DNA from: CAWFYI01 sp963820105
GTDB lineage: Bacteria > Patescibacteriota > Saccharimonadia > Saccharimonadales > UBA4665
Length of the DNA: 64,000 nt
Assembly (NCBI GenBank): GCA_963820105.1
Contig: CAWFYI010000001.1
Coordinates: 372,001-436,000 of the forward strand
Direction of reading: 5' to 3'
A program made the position numbers and the translations under genes. Each line of letters starts with the position of its first letter. Within the stretch, counting starts at the first letter, position 1. Shown here piece by piece: positions 8,429 through 16,641 of the stretch. The notes under the pieces were generated by a model that ran no database searches, was not told where the DNA came from, and saw only the letters and a list, made by a program, of their open reading frames with translations.

Positions 8429-9760
8429 TTACCTCTTGATCATTAGAAAGCTTGTGTAATTTTCCGCGGCGTCCTGTAGATTGTCCTCTACAATCTTCAG
8501 GCCGTAGAGGTCGGCAAGCACTTTGCTGCCCATCGTCGCGGTGTGCTTAGGCAGTTTGTGGGCTCCCAGTTGGCGCGCGACGTTGGCGTGGTCTATAAGC
8601 TCGCCCTTGCCAGAGGTCAGCTTCAGATCCGGATACTTCGCCTTGAGGGTGCTTTTGCACTGCGCGAAGACCTGCGGATGGGCCATCACCGAAGTTATGT
8701 CGTTGTATTCGGCGTCGTCGCGTATCATCAGCGCGTGCGCGATGATTATGGCGAACTCCTCGACAATCGAGAACTTGTAACGGGCCATGGCTTCCACGCT
8801 TTCGCCTACCATGCCGCCCACGGAGTTATGGATGGCGAACAGACCGCGGTCGATTTCGCCGGCATGCAGACCTGCGAGTACGTGCTCGGACGTATACAGG
8901 TACTTGACCTCGTACTTATCTATGCCGGCCTTTTTGACGTAGTGTTGCAGAGCCTCGTCGTTGAAGCTGCCTTTGCCGCCCTGGATGCCTATGGTCAGGC
9001 GGTCCGGATCGGCCTGTTCGGGCAGCAGTTTGTTATAGATCTTGTCATATGCGTCGCCGAGCTTCAGGCGCATCTTCTTGGTGTGCGGGTTATAGTGCTG
9101 CATGTCCGTGAACAGCTGCCAGCTATCGTTGCAAACCTGAGCCTCGATCTCTTGCAACTTCTTGGCGCCCAGCGTATCGATAGGCGAAGGTTTCAGTCGG
9201 TATTCTTCCAGCAGCCGGCCCAGGAAGTGCGTCAGGCCGATGGAATTCGCCGCCATCTTGTCATGCTCCTCGGGGGTCAGCTCTACCACTGACAGGCCTT
9301 TCCCTTCGAAATATGATTTCCAGAACGCGTATGTTTTCTCGCTGGCCGTGAACCGGTTCATCGCGATCGGCAGGCCGTCAAATCCGCCGCTGGAGCTGTC
9401 CGGTCCGAACATGGGATGGGTGAGCAGGGCCGTGGTACTCGTGTCTTTTAGATATTTTTCGAAGATTCTGGCCGGGTGCTGCTTCACCGCCAGGACGTCT
9501 GCCAGTAGTTGGCCCTTTCGGAAGTATTGTTTGTGCGCTGCTATGACCGCTTCAAAATCGGAAACCGGCACGGCGAAGAAGACCGCGTCGCTCTCGTACG
9601 CTTCCTTCGGGTCTTTGGCGACCCTGGTGTTTGCTGAAAGCTCGAGGCCGCCAGTCTTGATACCGGCCCTGTCGTAGAGGACGACCTGGAAATCGTCCTT
9701 GAACAGCCGGTAAAGCGTCTGACCGAACCTGCCGAAGCCGATGATGCTTACCTGCCGCAC
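8429..9760 (-). CDS. tyrA-pheA: Prephenate dehydrogenase - prephenate dehydratase fusion
   Basis: One 443-residue protein carries both prephenate-consuming activities. Residues 1 to about 250 are TyrA: NAD-binding VSIIGFGRFGQTLYRLF, then ALLTHPMFGPDSS and EEHDKMAANSIGLTHFLGR. Residues about 256-443 are a prephenate dehydratase catalytic domain: IGIQGGKGSFNDEALQHYV, GLFAIHNSVGGMVGE, the region around MAHPQVFAQC, and the C-terminal NYTSFLMI equivalent of the conserved TRF motif. The usual C-terminal ACT regulatory domain is absent, so feedback control by phenylalanine is not evident. The chorismate mutase that makes its substrate is the next gene upstream, 2 nt away. Confidence 0.9.
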   Translation of the reverse strand: MRQVSIIGFGRFGQTLYRLFKDDFQVVLYDRAGIKTGGLELSANTRVAKDPKEAYESDAVFFAVPVSDFEAVIAAHKQYFRKGQLLADVLAVKQHPARIFEKYLKDTSTTALLTHPMFGPDSSSGGFDGLPIAMNRFTASEKTYAFWKSYFEGKGLSVVELTPEEHDKMAANSIGLTHFLGRLLEEYRLKPSPIDTLGAKKLQEIEAQVCNDSWQLFTDMQHYNPHTKKMRLKLGDAYDKIYNKLLPEQADPDRLTIGIQGGKGSFNDEALQHYVKKAGIDKYEVKYLYTSEHVLAGLHAGEIDRGLFAIHNSVGGMVGESVEAMARYKFSIVEEFAIIIAHALMIRDDAEYNDITSVMAHPQVFAQCKSTLKAKYPDLKLTSGKGELIDHANVARQLGAHKLPKHTATMGSKVLADLYGLKIVEDNLQDAAENYTSFLMIKR

Positions 9761-9762
9761 GG

Positions 9763-10035
9763 CTACACCTTGGCTTCAAGTGCTAGTGCATACTTATATA
9801 TAAGGTCGTAGAGTTCAGCAATGAATCCCTCGGATAGATCCAAGGACTTGGCCTTGGCCAGTTGTCTTGCCTGCAGCTCTTCCATTCGTTCCTCGTCGCG
9901 CAGCTCCAGGCCGCGGCCCTTTTTGTAGCGTCCGATTCTAGCCACTATCTCCATGCGGCGCGCGAGCGTCTTCAGCAGCTCTTCGTCCAGGACGTCTATC
10001 TTTTTCCGCAGTTTGTCCAGGTCTTCTTCAGTCAT
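9763..10035 (-). CDS. Chorismate mutase, AroQ type
   Basis: Converts chorismate to prephenate. The 90-residue all-helical product fits a stand-alone AroQ chorismate mutase: LDKLRKKIDVLDEELLKTLA followed by RRMEIVARIGRYKKGRGLEL, then DEERMEELQARQL. Conserved arginine, lysine and glutamate positions of the family are present. It lies between aroC (11-nt gap) and the tyrA-pheA fusion (2-nt gap), matching the order of reactions. Confidence 0.9.
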   Translation of the reverse strand: MTEEDLDKLRKKIDVLDEELLKTLARRMEIVARIGRYKKGRGLELRDEERMEELQARQLAKAKSLDLSEGFIAELYDLIYKYALALEAKV

Positions 10036-10046
10036 ACCCTAAAGTC

Positions 10047-11132
10047 CTACAGGTTCTGGGCCTTATGGCGCAAGTAGTGGTCCATGATTACCAGCGCCCC
10101 CATGGCGTCGACTATGGGGATGGCCCGGGGTAACACGCAGGGGTCGTGGCGGCCCTTGGCTTCCAGCTTGGTCGCCTGCTTGGCCGTGGTCACGGTGTTC
10201 TGGGTCTGGCTGATGGTGGAAACGGGTTTGATGGCCACGCGGAAGTAGACGGTTTCGCCGCTGGATATGCCGCCCAGGGTGCCGCCGGCGTAATTGGTCT
10301 TGGTGCGCACATCGCCCTTGTCGTCGACGTAGAACTCGTCGTTGTGCTCGGAACCGCGCATGGACACGCCGCCGAAGCCGGAGCCTATCTCGAAGCCTTT
10401 GACGGCGTTGATGCTCATCATGGCCTTCGCTAAATCGGCGGGCAATTTGTCGAAAACGGGTTCGCCCAGGCCCACGGGCAGGCCCTTGATCACGCCTTGT
10501 ACCACGCCGCCGACGGAATCGTCCTCTGCACGGACTTTGTCGATCAGAGCAATCATCTTCTTTGCCGCTTCGGGATCGGGGCAGCGTACTATGTTGGCTT
10601 CCACCATCTTGTGTGTCACCTTGTTGAAATCGACGTCGGCTCTGATATCGCCGACCTGTTCCACGTAACTGATGAACTCGACGCCCAGGTGTTCCTTCAG
10701 ATATTTCATGGCGATGGCGCCGCCTGCTACGCGGCCCAGGGTCTCGCGCGCCGAAGCCCGGCCGCTGCCCCGCCAATCACGCAGACCGTACTTCTGGGTG
10801 AAGGTGTAGTCGGCGTGGCCCGGCCGGTAAAGGTCTTTCAGCTCCAGGTAATCTTCTGATCGCACATCCTTGTTATAAGCTATGAGCATTATAGGTGTGC
10901 CGGTGGTGCGGCCCTCGGATATGCCGGAGAGTATGTGGATGCGGTCCTGTTCCTTGCGCGTGGTGGTGATACTGCTCTGGCCGGGCTTGCGCCGGTCCAA
11001 TTCTGCCTGGATTTCTTCTTCTGTGATTTCCAGACCCGGAGGGCAGCCGTCAACGACCACGCCTACGCCGCCGCCATGCGACTCGCCGAAGGTGGTGATG
11101 CGGAACAATTGTCCGAACGTGCTTCCTGCCAT
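10047..11132 (-). CDS. aroC: Chorismate synthase
   Basis: Catalyses the last shikimate step, EPSP to chorismate, with reduced FMN. 361 residues, the usual length. Signatures: FGQLFRITTFGESHGGGVGV, DRRKPGQSSITTTRKEQD, RPGHADYTFTQKYGLRDWRG, GRASARETLGRVAGGAIA, and the C-terminal RHDPCVLPRAIPIVDAM. The start ATG 11132 lies 5 nt after the aroD stop, typical of the coupled spacing in this operon. Confidence 0.97.
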   Translation of the reverse strand: MAGSTFGQLFRITTFGESHGGGVGVVVDGCPPGLEITEEEIQAELDRRKPGQSSITTTRKEQDRIHILSGISEGRTTGTPIMLIAYNKDVRSEDYLELKDLYRPGHADYTFTQKYGLRDWRGSGRASARETLGRVAGGAIAMKYLKEHLGVEFISYVEQVGDIRADVDFNKVTHKMVEANIVRCPDPEAAKKMIALIDKVRAEDDSVGGVVQGVIKGLPVGLGEPVFDKLPADLAKAMMSINAVKGFEIGSGFGGVSMRGSEHNDEFYVDDKGDVRTKTNYAGGTLGGISSGETVYFRVAIKPVSTISQTQNTVTTAKQATKLEAKGRHDPCVLPRAIPIVDAMGALVIMDHYLRHKAQNL

Positions 11133-11137
11133 AGTAT

Positions 11138-11818
11138 CTACTCTGATAATTCCTTAAATATTGTTTCTAGCTGCTGCCGGGTCAATTGTCCGGGCGCCGA
11201 CCTTCCATCTTTGGAGCGGGGAGCGAAGACCATATCATTGCCCCAGAGCGTACCGAAAATACGCGTAACAGCGCCGTATTCTCCCATACCGGAAACAACG
11301 AAGCGCACGCCCTTGGTCTTGAGCTCCAAAAGCAAACTCATAAGCCGCACGGCGTCCTCCTTGCTTCGGCATAGCGTCGACAGCTTATAGACCGCCGGCC
11401 GGTATGCTTCCATTGTAGCAACAATCTCCCTCAGTTGTAAGGTGTCGGGTGTCTGCTCGTAATTATGGTAGGAGGCTATCAGATTGGCGGACAAGCCCTG
11501 ACTCTTTACCTGCTCAAGCGCTTCCTTCTGCGCCGAAATGTCCAGATCGACCAGGACGGGCGTGCCACTAAGCTGCTTCAATATGCCTGAGCGCTTGCCG
11601 CTGTCCATTACGGGCTGCTCCAGGTTCTGCCTGCGGAAGAGCACTATCAACCTGTCGCCAAGCATGCCGGTTAACTCGCGGACAAAGGCGGCATCTGCGC
11701 CTTCTACGTAATCCAGCCACACCTCGAAGTAGCGGTAGTCTTCCATGCCGGCATTTATGGTCTTGACGACCTCGTCTTTGCTGGCGGATATGATGGGTAG
11801 GCAGTAATTGATTTTCAT
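11138..11818 (-). CDS. aroD: 3-dehydroquinate dehydratase, type I
   Basis: Dehydrates 3-dehydroquinate to 3-dehydroshikimate through a Schiff base. 226 residues with EVWLDYVEGADAAFV, a strand carrying LIVLFRRQN (substrate arginine), NLIASYHNYEQTPD (catalytic His region), and VYKLSTLCRSKEDAVRLMSL holding the candidate Schiff-base lysine. The C-terminal VSGMGEYGAVTRIFGTLWG matches the family phosphate-end loop. Its stop overlaps nothing downstream (5-nt gap to aroC), and its ATG 11818 overlaps the aroE stop. Confidence 0.92.
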   Translation of the reverse strand: MKINYCLPIISASKDEVVKTINAGMEDYRYFEVWLDYVEGADAAFVRELTGMLGDRLIVLFRRQNLEQPVMDSGKRSGILKQLSGTPVLVDLDISAQKEALEQVKSQGLSANLIASYHNYEQTPDTLQLREIVATMEAYRPAVYKLSTLCRSKEDAVRLMSLLLELKTKGVRFVVSGMGEYGAVTRIFGTLWGNDMVFAPRSKDGRSAPGQLTRQQLETIFKELSE

Positions 11819-12660
11819 CAGGATTCTCCGGCGCGGCCGAGCGCCTGCTGCAAAGCGGTTCTCATGGCGTCTTCGGGCGCGTCATAACCAGTATACAGTT
11901 TGAACTGTAGGATTGCCTGGCCCAGCAGCATCTCGGTACCGTGGATGACTTTGGCGCCCTTCGCACTTGCTTCGCGCAGCAGGCGCGTCTCGTATGGTAC
12001 GTACACGCTGTCGAAGACAATCTGGCGGCCGGTGATGAAGTCCTTGGGTAGCGGCGTGGCGCCGTCGTCCGGACTCATGCCTGCGGATGTGGCGTTGATG
12101 ATTATGTCCATGCCCTTTATGGATGCTGGTGATTCCAGATCCGAGCTTTCCGCTCCGAACTCATCGGCAAGTTCGCGGGCTCTACCGACGGTGCGGTTGT
12201 AGACGGTCAGCTTCGCGCCCTTGGCCGTGATGCCATAAGCTATCGAACGGGCGGCGCCGCCGGCTCCAAGAAGGGCGACCTTTTTGCCCTTCAGCTTGAT
12301 CAGTTTTTCGAGCGGTCCGACCACTCCCATCCAATCCGTATTGTAGCCTTTCAGCCGGCCATCGTCGTTCACCACCGTGTTCACCGCGCCGATCGTTTTC
12401 GCCACAGGGTCGATGTCGTCCAGATAGCTCATAATCGCGACCTTATGCGGCGCGGTGCAGCTCACGCCGCGTATGCCTACGCTCCGTACTTCGCTCATGA
12501 ATCCCGCGAGTTCTTGCGGTCTGACCCGGCGGGCTTCATAGCGGTAGCGGTCGTTTATACGCAGCTCCCGGTATGCCGCATTGTGGATCGGCGGACTGAG
12601 CGAATGAGCGACCGGGTCGCCGATTATCATGCACAGCTTGAGGCCTTTCCGCGGACTCAT
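11818..12660 (-). CDS. aroE: Shikimate dehydrogenase
   Basis: NADPH-dependent reduction of 3-dehydroshikimate to shikimate. 280 residues. The substrate motif IGDPVAHSLSPPIHNAAYRE, the catalytic Lys/Asp regions (APHKVAIMSYLDD; GYNTDWMGVV) and the dinucleotide loop VALLGAGGAARSIAYG plus NRTVGRAREL are all present. It overlaps aroD by 1 nt and aroA-aroK by 4 nt (ATGA), so translation is probably coupled. Confidence 0.96.
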   Translation of the reverse strand: MSPRKGLKLCMIIGDPVAHSLSPPIHNAAYRELRINDRYRYEARRVRPQELAGFMSEVRSVGIRGVSCTAPHKVAIMSYLDDIDPVAKTIGAVNTVVNDDGRLKGYNTDWMGVVGPLEKLIKLKGKKVALLGAGGAARSIAYGITAKGAKLTVYNRTVGRARELADEFGAESSDLESPASIKGMDIIINATSAGMSPDDGATPLPKDFITGRQIVFDSVYVPYETRLLREASAKGAKVIHGTEMLLGQAILQFKLYTGYDAPEDAMRTALQQALGRAGES

Positions 12661-14465
12661 GGTTGGTCTCTTCCCAATTTATTGATGATTTCGTCGGCTG
12701 TCTGGTCGGGCCGCATCTTGCCCGTGTCTATGATGAGGTCGGCGGCTGTCTCGTACAGGCGTTGCCGCTCGCGCAGTACCTGCATAATCTCCGCCTTAGG
12801 AGTCTTTTGATCCGTGAGTGGCGGCCTGCCACTGGAATCACGCAGCCGCCTGACCATTACTTCCACCGAAGCCTGCAGCAGTATTATCGTGCCGTTTTTG
12901 CGCAGAGCCTTGATATTTTCAGGCCGGAGCACTATACCGCCGCCGGTGGAGATGAGCGCGTTATTCATGCTGGCAATCTCTTTGGCTAGTACCGATTCCT
13001 GTTCGCGGAAGTAGCCCCAGCCGTACTTCTGTACGATCTCCGGCGTGCTGAGCGACAGCTTCCTGGTCATGACGTCGTCCAGGTCGATCTGCTTTATGCC
13101 CAGCTTCTTGGACAGCTCCTCGGCTACTGTAGTCTTGCCGCTGCCACGCATGCCGATCAGGACGATGTTGCGATGGACCGGCTCGGTTTTGACACCTATC
13201 TGCGACAGCTTCCCCCAATAATCAGGGAACGTCTTGCTGACTACGTCTGGGTCACGTATCTCCACGCCGGCCAGCTTGGACCCGGCTACGGCGAAGGACA
13301 TGGCCATCCGGTGATCGCCGTACGTATCTATCGGCGCGGGCTTGGGGCCGCCGCCGTGAATCGTAAGTACATCGGTCGAAGACGAGGCCTTCACGCCCAT
13401 CTTCATGAGCTCCCGCTCCAGGGCCATGACCCGCTCGGTTTCTTTGATCCTAAGGGACTTTACACCCGAGATTACGCTCTTGCCCCGCGCGAAAGCTGCC
13501 AGGACGGCCAGCGTCTGAACCTGGTCAGGGCAGTCGGACATATCTACTTCCAGGGGCTTCACGCCCGTGCCTGCCACGGTCACGCTGTCTTTGCCGCGGG
13601 TCACCCGGCTGCCCATGCGTTCCAGTATCTTCAAAAAACCCATGTCGGCCTGAAGCGAGCGCGGATTAAGGTTGCTGCCGGTGATGGTCGATCCGGTAAG
13701 CGCGGCTATGGCGAAGAAGTATGATGCGCTGGATACGTCGCCTTCCACATCGTACTTGGCCGCATGGTATGCCTGGCCCGCGGCGATTTCGTAGGAGCGA
13801 TAGTCCTTGCCGCGTACCGTCACACCGAAACTTTTCATAGCGTCCACGGTCATGTCCGCGTAAGGCTTGGAGGCCAGTACGCCGTCTATACGTATGTCCA
13901 GGCCGCCGGCAAGGGGAGCTATCATGAGCAGGGCAGACAGATACTGGCTGCTCTCGCCGCCGGCCAACGCTACTTTGCCGGCTGAAAGCCCGGATGATTT
14001 TATGGCCAACGGTGGGTAGCCTTTCTTGTCCAGATATTCAATGTCGGCGCCCAGGCTTCTTAAACTGTCGGCCATCTTGCCAACCGGCCGCTTATTGAGC
14101 CCGGGCTTGCCGCCCAGGATCTGGCGGCCCGGGATCACGCACGACAGCGCCAACAGGAAGCGCAACGTTATGCCGGACAGGCCGGCGTCGAGCTCGTATT
14201 TCTTGTCTGTTATGTCCCGGACGTCGCCTATTACATCGACGTATGAGGCCTTTTGCGTCATTTTTTGCGTCATTTTGATACCCAACGACTGGAGGCACCC
14301 GATCATGGCATCTGTATCGTCGCAGGCAAGCGGACCGTTTATCCGTACGTTTCCCGGCGTCATAGCTGCGAGCAGCAAGGCCCGGATGGTATAACTCTTG
14401 GAGCCGGGAACTGCGACCCCTGTTTCGGTCGCACGGGGCAGGGGCAGGATTCTTAAACTTTTCAT
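12657..14465 (-). CDS. aroA-aroK: EPSP synthase - shikimate kinase fusion
   Basis: A 602-residue bifunctional enzyme. Residues 1 to about 425 are EPSP synthase: VAVPGSKSYTIRALLLAA, DAGLSGITLRFLLAL, NKRPVGKMADSLRSLGADIE, LRIKETERVMALERELMKMG and TYGDHRMAMSFAVAGSKL. Residues about 432-602 are shikimate kinase: Walker A LIGMRGSGKTTVAEEL, DLDDVMTRKLSLSTPEIV, FREQESVLAKEI, STGGGIVL and the lid RPPLTDQKTP. Kinase and synthase catalyse consecutive steps (shikimate to S3P to EPSP), so the fusion joins successive reactions. It overlaps aroE by 4 nt and aroB by 1 nt. Confidence 0.95.
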   Translation of the reverse strand: MKSLRILPLPRATETGVAVPGSKSYTIRALLLAAMTPGNVRINGPLACDDTDAMIGCLQSLGIKMTQKMTQKASYVDVIGDVRDITDKKYELDAGLSGITLRFLLALSCVIPGRQILGGKPGLNKRPVGKMADSLRSLGADIEYLDKKGYPPLAIKSSGLSAGKVALAGGESSQYLSALLMIAPLAGGLDIRIDGVLASKPYADMTVDAMKSFGVTVRGKDYRSYEIAAGQAYHAAKYDVEGDVSSASYFFAIAALTGSTITGSNLNPRSLQADMGFLKILERMGSRVTRGKDSVTVAGTGVKPLEVDMSDCPDQVQTLAVLAAFARGKSVISGVKSLRIKETERVMALERELMKMGVKASSSTDVLTIHGGGPKPAPIDTYGDHRMAMSFAVAGSKLAGVEIRDPDVVSKTFPDYWGKLSQIGVKTEPVHRNIVLIGMRGSGKTTVAEELSKKLGIKQIDLDDVMTRKLSLSTPEIVQKYGWGYFREQESVLAKEIASMNNALISTGGGIVLRPENIKALRKNGTIILLQASVEVMVRRLRDSSGRPPLTDQKTPKAEIMQVLRERQRLYETAADLIIDTGKMRPDQTADEIINKLGRDQP

Positions 14466-15547
14466 CAGTCAAGTATGGCTTTTATGGCCTCCGTTACCAC
14501 CTCTGAAGAAACTTCCTGGTTGTACACGGCATGGCCTATGCGGTCCAGGAGCGTGAAGTTCAGCCTGCCGCCGGTATTTTTCTTGTCGGAGCGCATCTTA
14601 TCCAGTATATCCTCAGCTCTTATGCCACTGGCGCTTACCGGCAGTCCGGCGTTCGCCAGCGCCTGCCTGACGCGCTCCAGGTCCGTTTGCGCCAGCTTAT
14701 CCAGACGGACCGATATCCCGGCCTCGGCGGCCATGCCTATACTTACAGCCTCGCCGTGCAGCAGCGGGCTGCTGGTTTCATGGCTGAGCGCCTCTACGGC
14801 GTGGCCGACGGTATGTCCGAAATTCACCAGCTTCCTGGCGCCGCCTTCCCGGATGTCGTCTTTGATGATGGCGAGCTTAATGCGGCAAGAGCCGGTGATT
14901 ATATCCGTCAGTTCTTCTTGGGTAAACTCAGAGGGTCTCTTAGCCGTGGCTTGCCCAAAATATCCTTCGTCCCAGATCAGCCCGTGCTTGATGACCTCGC
15001 TGAATCCGGAGGAAAGTTCGCGCGCCGGCAGCGTAGCGAGCGTCTGCGGATCTATTACCACGCCCACGGGTTGGTTGAAACTACCCACGAGATTCTTGAT
15101 GTCCGCGAAATTGATGCCGGTTTTACCTCCGATACTCGAGTCGACCTGTGACAGCAGGGTGGTCGGGACGTTCAGAAAATCGATGCCGCGCATGTAGGTG
15201 GACGCCGCGAAGCCGCCGACATCGCCGATAACGCCACCGCCCAGGTTAATCAGAAGCGATTTGCGATCACAGCCGGCTTCGTGCAATGCTTTCCAGACCT
15301 TCTGCACGCTGTCGATGTCCTTGTTTGTTTCGCCGGCTGGCAGCAGTACCGATACGGTACCGGGCGGCAGAGAGGACTTCAGCTCCTTGAGCAGCAGGGA
15401 TTCCACGGTGTCGTCCGTGACGATAAGCACCTTAGAATACTGCCCGGCATCGTAAAGTGTGCCGACCTCCTTAATCAAACCGGTACCGACATGAATCTTA
15501 TATCCTCTTTGTTCAGCCAGAGGAATGTCCACCTTAACTTCTTGCAT
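14465..15547 (-). CDS. aroB: 3-dehydroquinate synthase
   Basis: NAD- and metal-dependent cyclisation of DAHP. I start at ATG 15547 (MQEVKVDIPLAEQRGYKIHV), giving 360 residues. The longer open frame upstream runs into trpS antisense and shows no homology-like sequence. Motifs: VLIVTDDTVESL, LPAGETNKDIDSVQKVWKAL, LGGGVIGDVGGFAASTYMRG, PTTLLSQVDSSIGGKTGINF, SGFSEVIKHGLIWDE and NFGHTVGHAVEALSH with the metal-binding histidines. A TATGAT-like -10 box ends about 10 nt upstream of the start, so this first gene of the aromatic operon may be leaderless. Confidence 0.95.
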   Translation of the reverse strand: MQEVKVDIPLAEQRGYKIHVGTGLIKEVGTLYDAGQYSKVLIVTDDTVESLLLKELKSSLPPGTVSVLLPAGETNKDIDSVQKVWKALHEAGCDRKSLLINLGGGVIGDVGGFAASTYMRGIDFLNVPTTLLSQVDSSIGGKTGINFADIKNLVGSFNQPVGVVIDPQTLATLPARELSSGFSEVIKHGLIWDEGYFGQATAKRPSEFTQEELTDIITGSCRIKLAIIKDDIREGGARKLVNFGHTVGHAVEALSHETSSPLLHGEAVSIGMAAEAGISVRLDKLAQTDLERVRQALANAGLPVSASGIRAEDILDKMRSDKKNTGGRLNFTLLDRIGHAVYNQEVSSEVVTEAIKAILD

Positions 15548-15609
15548 AATACCTATAATCATAACATTAAAGAACGTTTTTAGCCTGATGTATGCTCCCG
15601 GCGATAAGG

Positions 15610-15615
15610 TATAAT
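15610..15615 (+). promoter_or_regulatory. -10 box TATAAT of trpS
   Basis: Perfect TATAAT 10 nt before the trpS ATG, implying a leader of only a few nucleotides. The aroB promoter diverges from the same 78-nt gap. Confidence 0.55.
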
Positions 15616-15625
15616 AGGCACCAAG

Positions 15626-16639
15626 ATGAGCAAACCGGTAATCCTGACGGGTCTGCGGGCGAACAATGACCTGCACATCGGCAACTATCTGGGCGCCCTG
15701 CTGCCCATCGTCGACATGGCTAAAAGCAAGTCGGGCGAATATCAGGTGAATCTGATGGTAGCCGATCTGCATAGCTTTACCACGCCCATAGACCATTCCA
15801 AGCTTCAGGCGCAAATCAGGCAGAACCTGCGTGCTTTTGCAGCGGCCGGATTACCCCTGGATAACGAAGGCATCCGTCTATTCCGCCAAAGCTGTGTGCC
15901 GGCTCACTCCGAGCTGGCTATAATACTGGATTCTTTCACCGGAATGGGCGAGATGGGCCGTATGACGCAGTTCAAAGAGAAATCCGCCAGCTTAAGTGAA
16001 AACCGCATAAGTGTCGGGTTGTTCAACTACCCTGTGCTTATGGCCGCTGATTATCTGTTATACCGCGCGGAATACGTGCCCGTGGGCGACGACCAGACCC
16101 AGCATCTGGAATTCGGACGCGATATTGCCGAGCGGATGAACAAACGCTTCGGCGAATTGTTCACGGTGCCGAAGCCGGTCAAGGAACAACATAAGTTCTT
16201 CGACAAGGACCAAGGCCTGCGCGTACGCGACCTACAGAACCCGTCCAAGAAGATGAGCAAGAGCGACGATTCGGGCAAGGGAGTGATTTTCCTGACGGAC
16301 AGCCCGGAGGCCGCGCGCAAGAAAATAATGGCCGCCGAGACCGATAGCCTGGGAGGAATCAAGCACGACTACGACAAGCAGCCGGGTGTAAGCAATCTGT
16401 TGGATATGCTGAAGCTGCTTGGCGGCAATCCGGGCGGATTCATCGGGCAGAAGCAGTACGGACCCTTGAAGGTCGCGGTAGCGGACGCCATGGCTGATTT
16501 CCTTGCGGATTTCCAGGAACGCCTGGGCAAGGTCGATGAGCAGGCTATCCGGAGAAAACTGGCCAATTCCGAAGAGGCTATGAACGAACAGGCTAATGCC
16601 ACGCTGCTCAATGTGCAGAAGGCTGTTGGCCTGAGGTAG
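15626..16639 (+). CDS. trpS: Tryptophanyl-tRNA synthetase
   Basis: Charges tRNA-Trp. 337 residues; class I signature LHIGNYLGAL at the N-terminus and KKMSKSDDSGKGVIFL near residue 212. GDDQTQHLEFGRDIAERMNK is characteristic of TrpRS. Transcribed away from the aromatic operon, 78 nt from aroB. The next gene starts 2 nt after its stop. Confidence 0.96.
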   Translation: MSKPVILTGLRANNDLHIGNYLGALLPIVDMAKSKSGEYQVNLMVADLHSFTTPIDHSKLQAQIRQNLRAFAAAGLPLDNEGIRLFRQSCVPAHSELAIILDSFTGMGEMGRMTQFKEKSASLSENRISVGLFNYPVLMAADYLLYRAEYVPVGDDQTQHLEFGRDIAERMNKRFGELFTVPKPVKEQHKFFDKDQGLRVRDLQNPSKKMSKSDDSGKGVIFLTDSPEAARKKIMAAETDSLGGIKHDYDKQPGVSNLLDMLKLLGGNPGGFIGQKQYGPLKVAVADAMADFLADFQERLGKVDEQAIRRKLANSEEAMNEQANATLLNVQKAVGLR

Positions 16640-16641
16640 CA

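Noticed and set aside
8523..9677. Long plus-strand ORFs opposite tyrA-pheA, aroC, aroA-aroK and tmk-thyX
   Set aside because: They are frame shadows of GC-rich genes, without ribosome sites or recognisable domains.
15548..15814. N-terminal extension of aroB up to 15814
   Set aside because: The extra 89 residues are antisense to the start of trpS and show no AroB-like sequence. The ATG at 15547 begins a normal AroB N-terminus.
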